NCBI GenBank assembly: GCA_021779635.1
Contig: JAJYAH010000069.1
Coordinates: 1-15,464, forward strand
Reading direction: 5' to 3'
Length of the DNA stretch: 15,464 bases
From: Pseudomonadota bacterium
Lineage (GTDB): Bacteria > Pseudomonadota > Alphaproteobacteria > Rhizobiales > Xanthobacteraceae
The first letter of the stretch is position 1. Every line of letters begins with the position of its first letter. This document shows positions 15,230 to 15,464 of this stretch, one piece after another. The notes under the pieces were generated by a model. The model did no database searches. It saw nothing but the letters and a program-made list of their open reading frames with translations, and was not told the origin of the DNA. Position numbers and translations under genes: made by a program.

Positions 15230-15464
15230 GGCCGGACTGGGAGTTTTGGCGCTACCGCCGCAGGGCTCAGCGTTTGAGCATATTTTCGCAATGCGTCGCG
15301 GATTGCTTGTTTTCCGGCGTCGTCGAGCATGCCGGTTTCCTGGATGCGTCGGACGATGTGCGGGACATCGCGGTCAAGCGTCTCGGGCAGACCATGCCGG
15401 AACATAGCCACGATCGGTACCGGCAGCGGATCTAAAATTCCGGATTGCACCGCTAAAACCAAGG
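15226..15464 (-). CDS. atpA: N-type F1Fo ATPase alpha subunit, C-terminal end only
   Basis: The frame is open to the window edge, so the start is outside. The 79 visible codons (LAVQSGILDPLPVPIVAMFR; then GLPETLDRDVPHIVRRIQET and DDAGKQAIRDALRKYA) match the C-terminal helical domain of F1 alpha, where AL.EG.LD.LP.. is followed by an amphipathic helix and a short tail. Position directly before atpG, with a 4-base overlap, supports the call. Nucleotide-binding motifs lie beyond the window. Confidence 0.85.
   Translation of the reverse strand, partial: LVLAVQSGILDPLPVPIVAMFRHGLPETLDRDVPHIVRRIQETGMLDDAGKQAIRDALRKYAQTLSPAAVAPKLPVRP

Overview
The window looks like chromosomal DNA of an alphaproteobacterium, most likely of the Bradyrhizobium/Rhodopseudomonas group. 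Reasons: high GC; three TTGAY-N4-RTCAA palindromes and one degenerate copy, the FixK/FNR box used by these bacteria for low-oxygen control; the end of an N-type (alternate) F1Fo ATPase operon; a periplasmic PaoABC-type molybdenum aldehyde oxidase. This placement is inferred from gene content, not from a search.

Layout. Positions 1-465 (+) hold the 3' part of a flavin reductase-like gene. Convergent to it, 446-5188 (-) is a tightly packed operon: a 2Fe-2S subunit with a Tat signal, a molybdopterin subunit, an FAD subunit with four candidate 4Fe-4S cysteines, and a Tat-exported nitroreductase-like protein that carries a probable 1-base frameshift near its 3' end. A CBS-CBS-BON protein (5356-6084, -) lies upstream. 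A FixK box and the first codons of a decayed zinc alcohol dehydrogenase follow. Next come a c-type cytochrome with a helical tail and a small secreted unknown protein (6341-7489, -), headed by a near-ideal FixK promoter. A MacAB-type efflux pair follows (7641-11044, -), with a perfect FixK box upstream.

The right part has two plus-strand genes, a zinc-dependent alcohol dehydrogenase (11577-12614) and a short PhaC-like alpha/beta hydrolase (12907-14022). Between them lies an acetate kinase remnant reduced to pieces of its two ends. Converging from the right edge are the end of the N-ATPase operon (atpA 3' end, atpG) and a small lipoyl-domain-like protein that lacks the modified lysine.

Taken together, the centre and right part resemble a low-oxygen/energy-stress island: FixK sites, a nucleotide-sensing CBS protein, cytochrome c, alcohol dehydrogenase, a polyester-metabolism homologue and an auxiliary ion-translocating ATPase. 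Two of its fermentative genes (an adh and ackA) have decayed, with promoters, ribosome sites or neighbours still in place. I see no insertion sequence, CRISPR array, tRNA or rRNA. No wholly new multi-gene system is evident; the most interesting points are the FixK control of unexpected genes, the gene remnants, the frameshift and the lysine-less lipoyl protein.
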